This document shows positions 25,274 to 34,676 of a stretch of 64,000 nt of DNA, piece by piece. The stretch's first letter is position 1; each line of letters opens with the position of its first letter. The position numbers and the translations under genes are program-made. Origin of the DNA: DASZWJ01 sp963813895 (lineage in GTDB: Bacteria > Pseudomonadota > Gammaproteobacteria > JAURND01). The DNA is taken from contig CAWFAS010000003.1 of assembly GCA_963813895.1 (NCBI GenBank), positions 62,001-126,000 on the forward strand. The letters are read 5' to 3'. The notes beneath the pieces are model-generated. The model worked only from the letters and a program-made list of their open reading frames with translations, did not search any database and was not told the origin of the DNA.

Positions 25274-26604
25274 GCTAGTTCCCCGCGTAGCATATAACTC
25301 GAGGCAGCAGTAATCCGCACGTCGATTATTTGCCCGGGTAATGTGTCAAGCTGTTGTGGATTGGCTGGAAAGTTAATCACTCGATTGTTTTCAGTTCGTC
25401 CTGATAATTGGCTGGGATCTTTTTTAGCACAACCGTCTACCAAAATTTTTTGTACCGTACCCACCATGGCATCAGCGATGTGATTTCCCTGCAATAATAA
25501 TCGTTCTTGTAATAATTTCAGGCGCTGTTTTTTTACTGTTAATGGGATATCGTCGCTCAGTTGTGCGGCTGGAGTACCAGGTCTTTTACTGTATAAAAAA
25601 CTAAAAGAATTATCAAATCCTATCTCATGGATCAGATTCATAGTCGCCATAAAATCTGCCTCAGTCTCACCTGGAAAACCTACAATAAAGTCTGAGGAAA
25701 TGCAGATATCTGGGCGCACTTTGCGTAATTTGCGAATTTTGGACTTATATTCCAGGGCGGTATAGCCACGTTTCATGGCGGCTAAAATACGGTCGGAACC
25801 GCTTTGAACCGGTAAGTGTAGGTGATTTGCCAGTTTAGATTCTGTGGCAAAGGCTTCGATCAAGGAATCAGAAAAGGCCAATGGGTGCGATGTAGTAAAA
25901 CGAATGCGTAATATCCCATCAATAGCGGCTACATAATGGATCAATAACGCTAAGTCAGCAATGTCACCAGAGTGCATCTTTCCCCGGTAATCATTGACAT
26001 TTTGACCCAGCAAAGTGACTTCCCGTACCCCCTGCTCGGCCAATTTGACAATTTCATAAATCACATCGTCAAAGGGACGGCTTATTTCTTCACCTCGCGT
26101 GTAAGGCACTACACAAAAACTACAATATTTACTGCAACCTTCCATAATAGAGACTAACGCAGTCACACCTTCGGCACGTGGTGCGGGCAAGTTATCAAAT
26201 TTTTCAATTTCGGGAAATGATATATCAACAATGGATTTACGTGTTTGTTTGCGTTGTTCCAACATCTCTGGCAAACGATGTAAAGTTTGCGGCCCGAAAA
26301 CCAGGTCCACAAATGGCGCGCGTTTGATGATCGCCTGCCCTTCCTGACTGGCCACACAACCACCCACACCAATAATTAGCCCAGGCTTGCTCTTCTTAAG
26401 GGAGCGCCAACGGCCCAGGTCGGAAAATACTTTTTCCTGTGCCTTTTCTCGGATGGAACAGGTGTTGAGTAATAGAATGTCCGCTTCTTCCGGACTATCG
26501 GTCAGTGTGATATCAGTATAATTTTTTAACACATCAACCATCTTGGATGAATCATATTCATTCATCTGACAGCCGAAGGTTTTGATGTAGAGTTTTTGGG
26601 ACAT
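25270..26604 (-). CDS. miaB: tRNA-2-methylthio-N6-dimethylallyladenosine synthase
   Basis: 444 residues. A radical-SAM methylthiotransferase that modifies A37 of tRNAs reading U-starting codons. The N-terminal UPF0004 domain has the three cluster cysteines (TFGCQMNEYDS, LNTCSIREKA, VGGCVASQEG). The radical-SAM domain has GCSKYCSFCVVPYTRG with CxxxCxxC (near 155). A C-terminal TRAM domain ends the protein (about 380-444). First gene of the miaB-ybeZ-ybeY operon; its start is 140 bases from the end of mfd on the same strand. Confidence 0.97.
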   Translation of the reverse strand: MSQKLYIKTFGCQMNEYDSSKMVDVLKNYTDITLTDSPEEADILLLNTCSIREKAQEKVFSDLGRWRSLKKSKPGLIIGVGGCVASQEGQAIIKRAPFVDLVFGPQTLHRLPEMLEQRKQTRKSIVDISFPEIEKFDNLPAPRAEGVTALVSIMEGCSKYCSFCVVPYTRGEEISRPFDDVIYEIVKLAEQGVREVTLLGQNVNDYRGKMHSGDIADLALLIHYVAAIDGILRIRFTTSHPLAFSDSLIEAFATESKLANHLHLPVQSGSDRILAAMKRGYTALEYKSKIRKLRKVRPDICISSDFIVGFPGETEADFMATMNLIHEIGFDNSFSFLYSKRPGTPAAQLSDDIPLTVKKQRLKLLQERLLLQGNHIADAMVGTVQKILVDGCAKKDPSQLSGRTENNRVINFPANPQQLDTLPGQIIDVRITAASSYMLRGELA

Positions 26605-26744
26605 GGATTTTATTGTTCTATCAATAAGAGCCTTAATATACCACAGCTTTCAGGTATTGCAGTAGAGGGAGTTATCTTCTCGGGGATAGTTCTTATACTC
26701 TCAAGGCTTCTTGAAGTCCGCCCTCTTTTAATGTTAGGAAAAAG

Positions 26745-29700
26745 TCATTCACACAATTTGGCTAATAAAATTTCAACCGCTTTTATTTTTTCATCCATAC
26801 TACCTTCAGCTAGTGTAAAGCGTAGCCTTTCACTACCGGTTACTTTATAGCGCTGCGGTTGTTTTTGTACTAACTGAATCAGTGCCGCCATATTGATCTT
26901 AGGGTCAGGCATAAAATCAATGGTGCCGCTATCCGTGCCAAGATCAATTTTACGAACCCCTAAAGGTCCTGCTTGTAGTTTAAGCTCTGTGACGCGGAAT
27001 AAGTTCTTGGTTGCCGGTGGCAGAATCCCAAAACGGTCTATCATCTCCGCTTGTAAATCATCTAGCGTGGCTTTGTCTTTTGCACTAGATATTCGCTTAT
27101 AAAGCATTAAACGGGTATGCACATCTGGCAAATAGTCTTGAGGAATTAACATAGGCACTTTGCAATTGATTTCGGTGATAGCCGCAAGAGGTTTATCCAG
27201 GAGAGGCTCTTTGCCAGCCTGTAGGGCTTTAACCGTTTCTTCCAATAATTCCATATAAAGGGAAAAGCCAATCTCATGAATATGACCGCTTTGTTCATCG
27301 CCCAGTAGTTCTCCTGCTCCACGAATTTCTAAATCATGAGTGGCCAGCATAAAGCCAGCGCCCAAGTCTTCAAGCGCTTCTATTGCTGTAAGACGTTTTT
27401 TAGCATCACTAGTCAAATTTTCTGCCGGAGGAGTAAGTAAATAAGCATAGGCCTGATGATGTGACCGCCCTACACGTCCGCGCAATTGATGCAATTGCGC
27501 CAAACCAAAACGATCTGAGCGGTTGATAATGATAGTATTAGCTGTTGGAATATCAATGCCTGATTCAATGATCGTAGTACAGACCAACACATTAAAACGT
27601 TGATGGTAAAAGTCCACCATAATTCTTTCTAAGGATTGTTCACGCATTTGGCCATGTGCAATATTCATGCGAATTTCGGGCAATAAAGCCTGCAGATCAG
27701 CAGCAACACGCTCAATAGATTGCACTTCGTTGTGTAGGAAATAAACTTGGCCGCCTCGCATAATTTCACGCAAAATTGCCTCGCGGATTAACGGCGGGTG
27801 GAATTCACGCACAAAGGTTTTAACAGATAAGCGCCGCAAAGGTGGCGTAGCAATAATAGATAAATCACGAATATTTCCTAATGCCATATTTAAAGTACGC
27901 GGGATAGGAGTGGCCGTCAAAGTTAATAAATCAACTTCAGCACGCAACGCTTTAATGCGATCTTTTTGCCGCACACCAAAACGGTGCTCCTCATCAACGA
28001 CTAATAAACCCAGCTCTTTAAATTTAATTTCCGGTTGCAATAGCTTATGCGTGCCAATCAAAATATCGATTTTTCCAGTTTTTAAATCTTCCAGAATTTT
28101 TTTCTGCTCTGACTGAGAGCGAAAGCGCGAAATAGCTTCAATTCTGATAGGCCATTTAGCAAATCGGTCTTGAAACGAATGTAAGTGTTGCTCCGCAAGT
28201 AAGGTGGTGGGAACTAACACCACCACCTGTTTATGCGATTGCACCGCCAGGAAAGCGGCGCGCATGGCAACTTCAGTTTTACCAAATCCAACATCCCCAC
28301 ATACCAACCTATCCATCGATTTCGCCACTGTCATATCTTCTATTACTTTGGCGATGGCTTGTTGTTGATCGGGTGTTTCTTCAAACGGAAAAGCAGAGGC
28401 AAATGCCAGGTAGTGATGATCAGGTTTGGCAAAGGCAAATCCACTTCTGGCAGCACGTTGGGCGTAAATATTCAGCAATTCTGCAGCCACATCACGTATT
28501 TTTTCAGTTGCTTTGCGCTTAATTTTATCCCATTGCCCTGAGCCCAAACGATGTATTGGCGCATGTTCAATGTCGGCGCCACTATAACGGCTAATTAAAT
28601 GTAAAGAGGAAATGGGTACATATAATTTAGCTTGGTCAGCGTACTCCAACATTAAATATTCAGCTTCCTGCTCGGCCGTTGTGATGGTCTGCAATCCTAA
28701 ATAACGCCCTACCCCATGCTCAATATGCACCACGGGAGAACCTATTTTAAGCTCGGTGAGGTCGCGGATAATTTCATCCGGTTCCTGCGCACGGCGTTTA
28801 CGCAATCGCCGCTGCATGACTTGCTGGCCAAATAATTGGGTTTCAGTTATCAGGGTCAGGGGAGGATCAATTAAAGATAAACCTTGCTCTAAGGGAGCGA
28901 TCACAATGCCAATACGAGCTGTGGCCGCAAGAAACATTTTCCAGGAAGTAAAAAATTGCGGCCTTATAGATTCATTGCCCAGCAATGATTCCAGTACTTC
29001 GCGACGGCCTGCGGTCTCAGCGCAAAAAAGTATGCGTGATTTCACATCCGCATTATTTGCTAATTCAGGAATAATTTCTTGCTGTAAAAGCCAGGTAGTG
29101 AGCGAGTGCAAAGGATGCTCAGCCTGTGCATCGACTGCAACCTCCGGCGGCGGTTGCATGGCTATGTTCAAGCTATAGGGTTTTTCTGGGACGGTGGTGA
29201 AGTGCAGTTGTAGCTGGGGAAAAGCCTTTATAGCGCCGAATAAATTTTCTACAGGTATGAATACCTTTACCGGCGGTAAAATAGGTCGGGTCAGGTCGTA
29301 ACGCAACTGTTCATAGCGTTCGGCAATTTCGTGCCAGAAATGGTCTGCAGCAGGATGACTATCGCCAATAGCCACTATTAGACTTTGGGGTGGTAAATAA
29401 TCAAACAGGGTATGGGTTTGGTCAAAAAATAAGGGTAAATAATATTCAATTCCGCTGGCGCTTTCTCCCTGACTGATGCTCTGATACAGCGGGCTTTGCA
29501 CAGGATTCCCGGTAAAATGCTCTCGCCAAGCCTGGCGGAAATGAGCAATTCCTTCGGCGGTGAGGGGAAATTCGTGTGCAGGTAATAAATTAACCTCAGA
29601 AATGACTTCCAGGGTACGTTGTGACTCTGGATCGAAAGTGCGCAAGCTATCAATTTCATCGTCAAATAGATCAATCCGGTAGGGGACATCACTTCCCATA

Positions 29701-30233
29701 GGGAACACATCCAGTAGCGAGCCACGCACGGTGTATTCAGCGTGCTGCATTACTTGCGAAACATAGCGATATCCAGCTTTATCCAACTGCTCTCTGAATA
29801 CCGTAGGCGATAAATGCTGCCCCTGTTTTAAAAATAGACAATTACCCTCCAGATAGCCTCGAGGCGCAAGGCGATGCATTAAGGTAGTCATCGATACTAA
29901 AAGTATACCTTTCGTCAGTAGTGGCAGCTGACTTAAGGTAACCATACGATCGGAAAGGATATCAGGATGGGGTGAAAAATGATCATAAGGCAAGGTTTCC
30001 CAGTCTGGAAACACCCGTACCGGTAATTCTGTATCACCTTTGAAAAAATTGAGCTCACGCTCTAGCCGGTTAGCGATGGAAACTTCCGGGGTTATTACCA
30101 TCAGTAAGCTATTAGCGGCCTGGGCTGCAGAAAGGATAGCCAAGCTCAAACTGGCGCCCTGTAATTGACCGATGATTAAACGTTCCCCTGGCTTACTTGG
30201 CAAGGGCTGGGTAATTGGCAATGTGAGATTCAT
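26745..30233 (-). CDS. mfd: Transcription-repair coupling factor
   Basis: 1162 residues (E. coli 1148). It removes RNA polymerase stalled at lesions and recruits UvrAB. The UvrB-like N-terminal module comes first (about 1-350). The RNA polymerase interaction domain is around 490-560 (GSPVVHIEHGVGRYLGL). The RecG-like translocase follows, with Walker A VCGDVGFGKTEVAMRA (near 645), the DEEH box LLVVDEEHRFGV (near 745) and TLTATPIPRTL. The later HQLRGRVGRSHHQAYAYLL is motif VI. The C-terminal D7 domain ends the protein. It is complete. Confidence 0.97.
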   Translation of the reverse strand: MNLTLPITQPLPSKPGERLIIGQLQGASLSLAILSAAQAANSLLMVITPEVSIANRLERELNFFKGDTELPVRVFPDWETLPYDHFSPHPDILSDRMVTLSQLPLLTKGILLVSMTTLMHRLAPRGYLEGNCLFLKQGQHLSPTVFREQLDKAGYRYVSQVMQHAEYTVRGSLLDVFPMGSDVPYRIDLFDDEIDSLRTFDPESQRTLEVISEVNLLPAHEFPLTAEGIAHFRQAWREHFTGNPVQSPLYQSISQGESASGIEYYLPLFFDQTHTLFDYLPPQSLIVAIGDSHPAADHFWHEIAERYEQLRYDLTRPILPPVKVFIPVENLFGAIKAFPQLQLHFTTVPEKPYSLNIAMQPPPEVAVDAQAEHPLHSLTTWLLQQEIIPELANNADVKSRILFCAETAGRREVLESLLGNESIRPQFFTSWKMFLAATARIGIVIAPLEQGLSLIDPPLTLITETQLFGQQVMQRRLRKRRAQEPDEIIRDLTELKIGSPVVHIEHGVGRYLGLQTITTAEQEAEYLMLEYADQAKLYVPISSLHLISRYSGADIEHAPIHRLGSGQWDKIKRKATEKIRDVAAELLNIYAQRAARSGFAFAKPDHHYLAFASAFPFEETPDQQQAIAKVIEDMTVAKSMDRLVCGDVGFGKTEVAMRAAFLAVQSHKQVVVLVPTTLLAEQHLHSFQDRFAKWPIRIEAISRFRSQSEQKKILEDLKTGKIDILIGTHKLLQPEIKFKELGLLVVDEEHRFGVRQKDRIKALRAEVDLLTLTATPIPRTLNMALGNIRDLSIIATPPLRRLSVKTFVREFHPPLIREAILREIMRGGQVYFLHNEVQSIERVAADLQALLPEIRMNIAHGQMREQSLERIMVDFYHQRFNVLVCTTIIESGIDIPTANTIIINRSDRFGLAQLHQLRGRVGRSHHQAYAYLLTPPAENLTSDAKKRLTAIEALEDLGAGFMLATHDLEIRGAGELLGDEQSGHIHEIGFSLYMELLEETVKALQAGKEPLLDKPLAAITEINCKVPMLIPQDYLPDVHTRLMLYKRISSAKDKATLDDLQAEMIDRFGILPPATKNLFRVTELKLQAGPLGVRKIDLGTDSGTIDFMPDPKINMAALIQLVQKQPQRYKVTGSERLRFTLAEGSMDEKIKAVEILLAKLCE

Positions 30234-30403
30234 GGCTAAATTCTAGATGCAGTGGCTCGTTGTTGAAGATTTAATAAGGAAGACGTCAAAGCCTGTAAAT
30301 TGGAAATATTGTTTATAAAAAGACTTGCATAAGCTGTGCTGTAGTGCCACACCGACCCCATTCCTAAAGAATGATTGAAGTTATATTACTACTAGTAATA
30401 ATC

Positions 30404-31381
30404 TCAACACAATAGGTCCAATGCTGATTGAACCACCTCTATTCCAGCACTCGATTTATGCATATGTTCACTTAAATATCGCCGCCAGGCATTGGCGCCA
30501 CGCGCTCCGTGAAATAAACCTAGCATAGGGCGAACAACCGAATTTAACCGCACTTGCTGGGTCAATTGCAATTGAATATATTCCAGAAACTGCGCTACCA
30601 CTTCAGCACGGTTTGGAGCTTGATAGGAAGGCGTATATAAGAGGCTATCTATTTCAGCGAGAAAATAAGGCTGTTGACATAATTTACGTCCTAGCATAAC
30701 ACCGTCTACTAAAGACAACGCTTCTTGGATCTGTTCGAGGTTTTGAAGCCCTCCATTGAGAATAATTTTCAAGTGCGGGAAATCAAGTTTTAGCTGATAA
30801 ACTACATCATATCGTAGCGGTGGGATAGTGCGATTATCTTTGGGGCTAAGTCCTTTTAACCAGGCTTTACGCGCATGGATAATAAAAGTATTACATCCGG
30901 CAGAGCTGACCTGTGTTATAAAATGATAAAGGTCTGCATAGCTATCTCTATCATCGACGCCAATACGCGTTTTTACCGTAACGGGTATATCTAACCCCTC
31001 TTTCATTGCGGCTACACACTCGGCGACAAGCTGCGGTTCTTTTAACAGGCAGACACCAAAACGCCCTTCCTGTACACGATTGCTAGGGCAACCGACATTA
31101 AGATTTACTTCATCATAACCATAATCTGCAGCTATTTGTGCACACTGCGCTAGTTGTTGGGGGTCAGAACCACCTAGTTGTAGCGCTAGGGGATGTTCTG
31201 CTGGGTGATATGCCAATAATCTCTGAGGATCGCCGTACAGCAGAGCCCCAGTAGTGATCATCTCCGTATATAACAAGGCGTGGGGGCTGATTAAACGTAG
31301 CAAATAACGGAAGTGCCGGTCGGTATAATCCATCATAGGAGCAACAGCAATCTGCGGCGGGTTAAAGGGGGATATTAGCAT
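30404..31381 (-). CDS. dusA: tRNA-dihydrouridine synthase A
   Basis: 325 residues. An FMN enzyme that reduces uridine 20 and 20a in tRNA D-loops. The N-terminal barrel has IAVAPMMDYTDRHFRYLLR and LYTEMITTGALL. The active-site motif NLNVGCPSNRVQEGRFGVCL carries the catalytic Cys near 98. RIGVDDRDSY, FIIHARKAW and the FMN-binding ILNGGLQ follow. The DusA rather than DusB/C type fits the 'MMDYTDRHFR' start. It lies 17 bases downstream of an Rpn-type nuclease gene and may be read with it. Confidence 0.94.
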   Translation of the reverse strand: MLISPFNPPQIAVAPMMDYTDRHFRYLLRLISPHALLYTEMITTGALLYGDPQRLLAYHPAEHPLALQLGGSDPQQLAQCAQIAADYGYDEVNLNVGCPSNRVQEGRFGVCLLKEPQLVAECVAAMKEGLDIPVTVKTRIGVDDRDSYADLYHFITQVSSAGCNTFIIHARKAWLKGLSPKDNRTIPPLRYDVVYQLKLDFPHLKIILNGGLQNLEQIQEALSLVDGVMLGRKLCQQPYFLAEIDSLLYTPSYQAPNRAEVVAQFLEYIQLQLTQQVRLNSVVRPMLGLFHGARGANAWRRYLSEHMHKSSAGIEVVQSALDLLC

Positions 31382-31398
31382 TATCTCTGGGTCATTTT

Positions 31399-32286
31399 TT
31401 ACATTTTTTCTGCTTTTACATTGCAGATTTCATCCACCGACAATTCTGTCAGGGCAGCAATTTCTTCCAATGACATCCCTTGATCAAGCAGTTTACAGAC
31501 CATGCGCTGTCTTACTTTTAACGCTTCCTGAAGGCCTTCTTGGAGACCTTTCTGGTGTCCTTCTTGCAGACCACTTTCATAAAAACCTGTGATCAGGGTT
31601 TTTTCTGTGCTGACTGCATCCCAGTATCTATCATACGACTCCAGCTCTCCTGGAGTATAACCCGCTTCCTCAGCAAGGCTGAGCGCCATTTTAATTTCCG
31701 GCACTTTCAGCCATTCTTCCGGTACCCGGGTTGTCTTGTCATCTAATTCTGACATAAAACGTAACCATAGGACCTGCAATTTTTTTTCTTGGTAGGTTTT
31801 ACTTCTGAATTTAGGTAATTCAATAAATACTAATTGCAGATCCTTGATCTCTACGGCTGGTTTTTCTACATTGACTATTTTGTAATGGTGATACCAATGA
31901 TCAGGATTTGAGTCAAACTCACTGGCAACAAGCCCTAAGCCATAAACTGGCCTGAGTAAATGGTATTGTTCTCCTTTCTGCAATTGTTTTACATAGGCCT
32001 TACTGGCATTAAACAACATGCGCTGCATAAAACTGGCGGTCCATTGAATTTGCATTTCGACAATAAATATTCGCCCTTGCTGATCAGTACACTTTACATC
32101 GACTACGGTTGCCTTAAATAATGGAATGATAGGGGCCTGTTCGCTTGATAAGTACTCCAAGGATTCAATAAGTCCACCTGCTGGCAGAGGTAAAACGGCA
32201 TTTAAAAAACTTTTTAATAAATGGGGATGTTCTCCAAAAATTTTTTTAAACACGATATCCGCTTTGGGATCTAAATAACGCGACAT
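31399..32286 (-). CDS. Rpn-family recombination-promoting nuclease (PD-(D/E)XK)
   Basis: 295 residues. It belongs to the PDDEXK_2/Rpn family, once annotated as putative transposases and shown for E. coli RpnA to be DNA endonucleases that raise RecA-independent recombination. It opens with DPKADIVFKKIFGEHP, typical of the family. The nuclease core has VVDVKCTDQQGRIFIVEMQI (near 62-80) with the Asp, Glu and the Gln in place of Lys. A degenerate repeat EGHQKGLQEGLQEA (about 240-253) near the C-terminus is also characteristic. A final helix-turn segment follows (LSLEEIAALTELS-like). GGAG lies upstream of the ATG. Confidence 0.88.
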   Translation of the reverse strand: MSRYLDPKADIVFKKIFGEHPHLLKSFLNAVLPLPAGGLIESLEYLSSEQAPIIPLFKATVVDVKCTDQQGRIFIVEMQIQWTASFMQRMLFNASKAYVKQLQKGEQYHLLRPVYGLGLVASEFDSNPDHWYHHYKIVNVEKPAVEIKDLQLVFIELPKFRSKTYQEKKLQVLWLRFMSELDDKTTRVPEEWLKVPEIKMALSLAEEAGYTPGELESYDRYWDAVSTEKTLITGFYESGLQEGHQKGLQEGLQEALKVRQRMVCKLLDQGMSLEEIAALTELSVDEICNVKAEKM

Positions 32287-32445
32287 AAAGGAGTATCTCC
32301 AATCTAACTTTCGGTGATGATAATGAAAGAATACTATATCGTCATTGCGACCAAGGCACCAATACCGTAATTATTTTAAATTAATTATGCAGAGTCATTT
32401 GCCCGTTTTGATAGTCCAGAATATAAGCCTATTTTTTGCTGACAC

Positions 32446-34170
32446 CTATACCGCCACTAAATGCTCAATTAATAACTGCACATTTTTTACGCCGCGAAAT
32501 TCGTTAATATCCAGACGGTAAACCGTATTAATTCGATTAGCGCGGTGATTTGGCCATTTCTCTATGTCGACATTGAATGCAATGGCATCTAAAATCTGGC
32601 TATTCTCTTCTAGCTGTAATTGCAATTTCAAGTGCTTACTTCCCACAATACGTTGTTCTACCACATAGAAGTAATTATTGAACACGGGTTCAGGAAAAGC
32701 CTGTCCCCACGGACCAGCATCTCGTAACAGTTCGGCAGTGCCGATAGAAATATCGGGCGATGACAACTCGCCATCGGTTAAGATTTTTCCCTGAATATCA
32801 TCCAAAGATATATGTCGACTTACTTCTTCAGCGAAAGCCTGGCGGAATGCAGAATAATTATCTTGATGCAGGCTCAGTCCTGCTGCCATCGCGTGCCCGC
32901 CAAATTTGGAAATTAATTGAGGATGCCGTTTGGCGATAGAGTCTAGTACGTCTCGAATATGAACCCCATTTACGGAACGGGCAGAACCTTTGAGAATCTC
33001 CGCATCTGATCGCGCAAAAGCAATGACCGGTCGGTGTAATTTATCCTTAATTCGCGAAGCCACAATGCCAATCACTCCCTGATGCCAACTATTATCATGC
33101 AGGCAGACACCTAAGGGCAGATTGTCGGTAATTTTTAACTGACTGAGCGCAGAGAGCGCCTGCTGTTGCATAGTAGTTTCTATTTCACGGCGTTCTTTAT
33201 TTAGTTCATCTAACCGCAGGGCTATAGACTGGGCTTGAGGTAAGTCTTCACTGAGCAGGCACGCTATGCCTAACGACATATCTTCCAGCCTGCCAGCCGC
33301 ATTGAGTCTCGGGCCCAAAGCAAATGCTAGATCTCCGGCAACCAGGCGCTCAGGTGAACGATTGGCAACCTTTAGTAGGGCTATTATTCCAGGGCGGCCT
33401 TTGCCCTGACGGATACGGTTCAGTCCCTGCTGCACTAGAATGCGGTTGTTTTTATCCAACGGCACCACATCGGCCACTGTGCCTAAAGCTACCAGATCCA
33501 GAAACTGCGACATATTGGGTTCGGGAAGTTGTTGCTGCTCAAACCAATGAACCTGTCGCAAGTGACTACGGAGAGCTAGCATCACATAAAAAATCACGCC
33601 CACGCCTGCTAAATTTTTGCTGGCAAAGTAATCGCCTGGCTGATTGGGATTAACTATAGCTTCCGCGACAGGTAACGTTGCTCCTGGCAGATGATGGTCG
33701 GTAATTAATACGCGTATGCCTAATTCTGCTGCATGGGAAACACCTTCAAGGCTCGAGATGCCATTATCGACTGTTACAATCAACTGTGGGTTACGCTGCG
33801 CAGCGACGGCAACAATTTCAGGTGTCAGACCATACCCATATTCAAACCGATTGGGAACCAAATAAGATACCTGCTTTAAACCAAAATTGCGCAAAGCACT
33901 CACAGCCAAAGCAGTACTAGTAGCACCGTCAGCATCGAAATCTCCAATAACTGTAATATGCTGTTGTTGCTGTAGTGCCGCGAATAAACAGGTCACTGCC
34001 TGATCTATTCCCAGTAAATTTTTATAAGATAATAAATGATCTAAGCCGCGTTCCAGGTCTTCTGCCGAACCAATACCACGGGCGGCATAGATCCGGCGTA
34101 ATAGCGGTGCTAGATTGCTATCGGTTAAATGTCCATCGGCACAGGCGCGCTGAATGATATTTTTATCCAT
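32446..34170 (-). CDS. recJ: Single-stranded-DNA-specific exonuclease RecJ
   Basis: 574 residues from ATG 34170, preceded by AAGGAAT; the in-frame start at 34191 lacks a ribosome binding site. A DHH-family 5' to 3' exonuclease for RecF recombination and base-excision/mismatch repair. Metal motifs are intact: VIGDFDADGATST (near 73-85), TVDNGIS, LITDHHLPG, and DHHA1 motifs HDNSWHQGVIGIVASRIK and KFGGHAMAAGLSL. The C-terminal OB-like domain ends in GVKNVQLLIEHL. Divergent from the Mth938-like gene. Confidence 0.95.
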   Translation of the reverse strand: MDKNIIQRACADGHLTDSNLAPLLRRIYAARGIGSAEDLERGLDHLLSYKNLLGIDQAVTCLFAALQQQQHITVIGDFDADGATSTALAVSALRNFGLKQVSYLVPNRFEYGYGLTPEIVAVAAQRNPQLIVTVDNGISSLEGVSHAAELGIRVLITDHHLPGATLPVAEAIVNPNQPGDYFASKNLAGVGVIFYVMLALRSHLRQVHWFEQQQLPEPNMSQFLDLVALGTVADVVPLDKNNRILVQQGLNRIRQGKGRPGIIALLKVANRSPERLVAGDLAFALGPRLNAAGRLEDMSLGIACLLSEDLPQAQSIALRLDELNKERREIETTMQQQALSALSQLKITDNLPLGVCLHDNSWHQGVIGIVASRIKDKLHRPVIAFARSDAEILKGSARSVNGVHIRDVLDSIAKRHPQLISKFGGHAMAAGLSLHQDNYSAFRQAFAEEVSRHISLDDIQGKILTDGELSSPDISIGTAELLRDAGPWGQAFPEPVFNNYFYVVEQRIVGSKHLKLQLQLEENSQILDAIAFNVDIEKWPNHRANRINTVYRLDINEFRGVKNVQLLIEHLVAV

Positions 34171-34287
34171 AAGGTAATTCCTTAATCCCAAAATTTTATG
34201 TGATTGTTTTTATGTATTGGAAGGGGTTATGTCTCCAGCCACAAGCAGTGCTATTATAAGTAACCTTTACCTCGAAAGGCTATTCCT

Positions 34288-34659
34288 ATGTTACTGAGTC
34301 AGGACAAAAATATAAACGGATATGTTATCCGCAGCTATACCCCTGGAAAAATTATCATTAATGAAACTACTTATACGCAAAGTTTAGTGCTTTCCCCCAA
34401 CCTGTTAATTGATACATGGTCTCCGCAACGTATACAAGATCTGACTAATGCAGATTTGCAATTGATTGTAGAGCAGAGACCAGAAGTGGTGCTATTGGGA
34501 ACCGGAAAATCACAGCACTTCCCTTCGCTGGAAATTTTAGCTGTTTTTATAGAGAACAATCTGGGTTATGAGATTATGGATACCGCCGCTGCATGCCGTA
34601 CCTATAACTTACTGATGTCTGAAGGCCGTCATGTAGTGGCCGGTCTTTTGATTGCTTAA
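34288..34659 (+). CDS. Mth938-like (DUF498) protein
   Basis: 123 residues, one Mth938-like domain (Xcc1710/NDUFAF3-type). Family marks are the early YTPGKIIINETTYTQSLVLSP, the central VVLLGTGKSQHFPS, and the C-terminal GYEIMDTAAACRTYNLLMSE. No enzymatic role is established for bacterial members; the mitochondrial relative helps complex I assembly. It sits eight to 17 bases upstream of nadE on the same strand, so co-transcription is likely. Confidence 0.8.
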   Translation: MLLSQDKNINGYVIRSYTPGKIIINETTYTQSLVLSPNLLIDTWSPQRIQDLTNADLQLIVEQRPEVVLLGTGKSQHFPSLEILAVFIENNLGYEIMDTAAACRTYNLLMSEGRHVVAGLLIA

Positions 34660-34676
34660 TTTCTGAGATGCTTAAC

